Shown one piece after another: positions 61,652 through 64,000 of a stretch of 64,000 nt of DNA. Positions within the stretch are counted from its first letter, which is position 1, and each line of letters begins with the position of its first letter. Made by a program: the position numbers and the translations under genes. Location of the stretch: the NCBI RefSeq assembly GCF_001611555.1, contig NZ_LSGP01000025.1:248001-312000 (forward strand), in the 5' to 3' direction. This DNA is from Anaerosporomusa subterranea (GTDB taxonomy: Bacteria > Bacillota > Negativicutes > Sporomusales > Acetonemataceae). The notes beneath the pieces are model-generated. The model was given only the letters and a program-made list of their open reading frames with translations, was not told the DNA's origin and made no database searches.

Positions 61652-62217
61652 TTCTTATCACCGTTGGTATTTTGTGTTTTGCGATATTCCTTGGGACTTA
61701 GTCCGACTTGTTTTTTAAAAAAATCATAGAATGTGGAAAGACTGCCAAATCCAGATAGCATTGCAATATTCAATATCGTGGTATCCGTATTTGCCAGCAA
61801 TTGCATCGCTTTTTCCACGCGCAGTTTATTGGCATATTCTACAGGCGTCATCGTAAATTGCTTGCGGAATAATTGAATGAAATGATTTTGACTGACGCCC
61901 AACTCTTTGATTTCAGTTGCAAGTTTGTGACGGTCACTAAAATAAGTATCAAAAATATGTTTTGCTTTTTCCAGCAAGTCCAACATCGGCCTGAACTCAA
62001 GCAAATCCGGCCGGCATCGTTTGCAAGGGCGTAATCGATGAGCATAGGCTTGTGCGATAGTATCAAAAAATACAACATTCGCTTTTAGCGGTTGCTTCGA
62101 TTTGCATGACGGTCGACAAAAAATTCCTGTTGTTTTCACGCCGTAAAAAAACACGCCATCATAGGAAGGGTCGTTATGAATGACCGCGTTCCACTTTTCC
62201 TGATTAGTCAGTGCCAT
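61648..62217 (-). CDS. AdaA-type methylphosphotriester transferase and activator
   Basis: 189 residues from ATG 62217, preceded by GAGAAGGGGG. The N-terminal domain has the four zinc cysteines of Ada: GIFCRPSCKS (C34, C38) and RPCKRCRPD (C65, C68), of which the first accepts methyl groups from methylphosphotriesters in DNA. An AraC-type helix-turn-helix follows (LGVSQNHFIQLFRKQF near 107, LNIAMLSGFGSLSTFYDFF). There is no C-terminal O6-alkylguanine domain, so this is AdaA-like rather than full Ada. Methylated protein activates repair genes. It is coupled to DUF1848 and divergent from alkD. Confidence 0.92.
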   Translation of the reverse strand: MALTNQEKWNAVIHNDPSYDGVFFYGVKTTGIFCRPSCKSKQPLKANVVFFDTIAQAYAHRLRPCKRCRPDLLEFRPMLDLLEKAKHIFDTYFSDRHKLATEIKELGVSQNHFIQLFRKQFTMTPVEYANKLRVEKAMQLLANTDTTILNIAMLSGFGSLSTFYDFFKKQVGLSPKEYRKTQNTNGDKK

Positions 62218-62385
62218 ACGCCCCCTTCTCAATGCCATTGAACGCCTACATTGTCATATTCACATTGTACCAAAGCGTTTTGCGGTTGTCTTTCGGTATT
62301 TCATGTTGTAATTTTTATCACTTTAATTGGCTAATACCACTATGATAAAATAAAAGTAATATTGAAGCAAAATACGGAGGATTTA

Positions 62386-63069
62386 ATGGACGAGACGGTA
62401 AGAGAACGCATTCTCGAACTTGTGGATGAGGAATATCGACAATTTCACAGTAGTTTACTGCCAGGAACAAACAATATTTTAGGCGTGCGACTGCCGCTGT
62501 TGCGGGAGCTTGCCAAGGAACTGGCCAAAGGTGATTGGCGCGGTTATCTAGCGATGGCCCAGGATGAGTATTATGAAGAAGTTATGCTGCAAGGACTGGT
62601 CATCGGCTACGCAAAGGCTGATATAGACGAGATACTTGCCTATGTCGCCGCTTTTGTTCCGAAGATTAACAACTGGGGAGTGTGCGACAGCTTTTGTAGC
62701 AGCTTGAAAATCACGAAACAACATAGGATGCGGGTTTGGGAATTTATCCAGCCTTATCTGCTGTCGGAAAAAGAATTTGAATTACGATTCGGTATCGTAA
62801 TGATGCTGGATTTTTACATGGAAGGCGAGTACATTGACCAGGTGCTGACCCTTCTGGATGGTGCGAAGCATGAAGGCTATTACGTTAAAATGGCGGTAGC
62901 CTGGGCGATTTCTATCTGTTTTATTAACTATCCGGAGAAAACCATGGCATATTTACAGAATAATACACTAGATGATTTTACCTATAATAAAGCACTGCAA
63001 AAAATCACAGAATCCTTTCGCGTAGACAAAGAAACGAAAGCGCTGATTCGCAGTATGAAACGCAAGTAA
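62386..63069 (+). CDS. AlkD-like DNA alkylation repair glycosylase
   Basis: 227 residues from ATG 62386, with CGGAGG five bases upstream; the longer frame contains it. The helical-repeat fold of AlkD is clear: NILGVRLPLLRELAKELAKGD near residue 33, INNWGVCDSFCSSLKITKQ near 95, and FGIVMMLDFYM near 138. AlkD removes bulky or charged N3/N7-alkyl purines without base flipping. It is divergent from the adaA operon over 168 bases that probably hold an Ada-type control site. Confidence 0.9.
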   Translation: MDETVRERILELVDEEYRQFHSSLLPGTNNILGVRLPLLRELAKELAKGDWRGYLAMAQDEYYEEVMLQGLVIGYAKADIDEILAYVAAFVPKINNWGVCDSFCSSLKITKQHRMRVWEFIQPYLLSEKEFELRFGIVMMLDFYMEGEYIDQVLTLLDGAKHEGYYVKMAVAWAISICFINYPEKTMAYLQNNTLDDFTYNKALQKITESFRVDKETKALIRSMKRK

Positions 63070-63272
63070 CGCAAAATAACCAAGCGACTAGAAAAACCGC
63101 GGCCCTTTGAGAAAGTACGGGTTCCGATAGCACAAACTCCACAAGCGGCACTAGCACCACTATGGATGACTAACATTCTTTTTGTAGAAGACTCTGCCGC
63201 TAAATAGCTAGTGATCCTTACGTTGCAAGGTCTCACCGCTTCAAAAAACCTATAAATTCTGGTAGCTTTATA

Positions 63273-63309
63273 AAAGAAGACTTGCTCATCATCTGAGCAA
63301 GTCTTCTTT
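63273..63309. terminator. Bidirectional terminator between alkD and alkA
   Basis: AAAGAAGACTTGCTCA and TGAGCAAGTCTTCTTT are exact complements with a five-base loop. It lies between convergent genes. The rest of the 63070-63342 gap is without genes. Confidence 0.85.
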
Positions 63310-63342
63310 ATGGAAACTTATCACGTAAATGGCCAATAGTTA

Positions 63343-63963
63343 TCATCTGTCAACAGATAGTTGCCAAAGATAAAGCGAAGCAACAGATCCATACGGCGAA
63401 TACCGCTTTTTATATTGTGCAAACTGCTGTTTGCTAATCCCTGTGAGACCGTACAGGTTTATCATGCCCCGCCGAATAGCGAGATCTCCCCAGCTAACAA
63501 CGTTAGGGCGCTCTAGCGAATTCAGCAGCAGCATTTCCGCTGTCCAGACACCAATACCACGAAGTGTCGAGAGACGCTTAATCACTGTGTCGTCTGGCAG
63601 CTCATACAGTTCCGCCAGGTTAATTTCACCCCGTGTCACGGTTTCGCCAATACTCTTGATATAACCCGCTTTGCGGGTGGTCATGCCACACTGTTGGATT
63701 GCCTCTACTGTCGCGGTTGCCATGGCTTGTGGCGTAATGTCAGCAAAACGCTCCTGCATTCTGCACCAAATCGTATGTGCCGCCTTGACAGAAATCTGCT
63801 GCCCAACCATTGAGTGGACAAGAGCAGTAAACAGGTCGGGAATGACCTCACGCTCGACTCTTCCCATTCGCTCGATGGCAGCCCCGAGTGTTTGATCCAC
63901 GTTTGTTAAGTAATCTATTTCCGTTTGGCCATATTCGAACAATTTTGTGGTAACAGTTTGCAT
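63343..63963 (-). CDS. alkA: DNA-3-methyladenine glycosylase II (AlkA-like)
   Basis: 206 residues comprising only the HhH-GPD domain. FTALVHSMVGQQISVKAAHTI near residue 45 is the entry helix, LSTLRGIGVWTAEMLL near 131 the helix-hairpin-helix, and SWGDLAIRRG near 157 holds the catalytic aspartate (D160). AlkA removes 3-methyladenine and other alkylated bases. It lacks the N-terminal domain of the larger E. coli enzyme. GGAAAG lies before ATG. Convergent with alkD, and followed upstream by the end of another gene that may be ogt. Confidence 0.92.
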   Translation of the reverse strand: MQTVTTKLFEYGQTEIDYLTNVDQTLGAAIERMGRVEREVIPDLFTALVHSMVGQQISVKAAHTIWCRMQERFADITPQAMATATVEAIQQCGMTTRKAGYIKSIGETVTRGEINLAELYELPDDTVIKRLSTLRGIGVWTAEMLLLNSLERPNVVSWGDLAIRRGMINLYGLTGISKQQFAQYKKRYSPYGSVASLYLWQLSVDR

Positions 63964-63964
63964 G

Positions 63965-64000
63965 CTATCTTTCCAGATTCAACAGATATTGCTTGGCTTC
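63965..64000 (-). CDS. End of an upstream gene, possibly ogt
   Basis: The minus strand reads EAKQYLLNLER and a stop, one base before the alkA start, so an upstream gene ends here and continues beyond the window. The ending resembles the C-terminus of methylated-DNA-protein-cysteine methyltransferases, and the operon context (alkA, adaA, alkD) supports that. With 11 residues this is only a suggestion. Confidence 0.45.
   Translation of the reverse strand, partial: EAKQYLLNLER

Overview
The window looks like the chromosome of an anaerobic, endospore-forming bacterium with a Gram-negative-type envelope, most likely a member of the Negativicutes such as the Sporomusaceae. This is inferred from the combination of a spoVA operon with DUF421/DUF1657 partners, an RND efflux pair (which needs an outer membrane), RNase J, tripartite tricarboxylate transport genes, citrate lyase, and several oxygen-sensitive acyl-CoA dehydratase activase proteins. 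I found no rRNA, tRNA, CRISPR array, intact transposase or replication origin. Mobile DNA is limited to an IS256-type relic, with several decayed genes and many strong hairpins between genes.

Layout. 1-7.3 kb: the tail of an AraC regulator, a secreted HExxH peptidase, then a plus-strand operon of an RraA-like aldolase, an organic-acid-type permease, a hydantoinase A-like protein and a small HExxH protein. 7.5-18.4 kb: a long minus-strand tricarboxylate cluster read as tctC-tctB-tctA-aconitase-glyoxylate carboligase-like enzyme-broken HpcH aldolase-DapA relic-citD-citE-citF. 18.4-21 kb: hairpins, two decayed genes, a 44-residue membrane protein and a LysR regulator. 21.3-26.8 kb: a DHA2 drug exporter divergent from MarR plus a cation diffusion facilitator, a DoxX protein fused to two CDGSH iron-sulfur domains, a stand-alone CDGSH protein, and a minimal HD-GYP protein. 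27-34 kb: RNase J, an aminotransferase-RidA pair with a divergent LysR, a DUF134 regulator and an MBL-fold hydrolase. 34.2-38.6 kb: a spoVA operon with the gene content of the spore heat-resistance type, divergent from a second DUF421 gene and a DUF4363 gene. 38.8-46.4 kb: a 1428-residue activase fusion and, upstream of it, a three-gene operon holding the same modules as separate proteins. 46.9-51.8 kb: TetR with two matching operators and an RND efflux pair. 52.8-59.8 kb: an iron/phosphonate-type ABC transporter next to a lipoprotein-kinase-regulator sensory operon. 59.9-64 kb: a TauE permease and a group of DNA alkylation repair genes.

How the genes work together. The tricarboxylate cluster would import citrate or a related acid and either isomerise it (aconitase) or cleave it (citrate lyase). 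The citC/citX/citG maturation genes are not in the window. The RND pump is probably repressed by the adjacent TetR. The spoVA products would move dipicolinic acid and alter the spore inner membrane. AdaA, DUF1848, AlkD, AlkA and the end of a possible Ogt form a repair group for alkylated DNA.

Starts were chosen from ribosome binding sites where the longest reading frame seemed too long. Functions rest on motif recognition by eye, with no database search.
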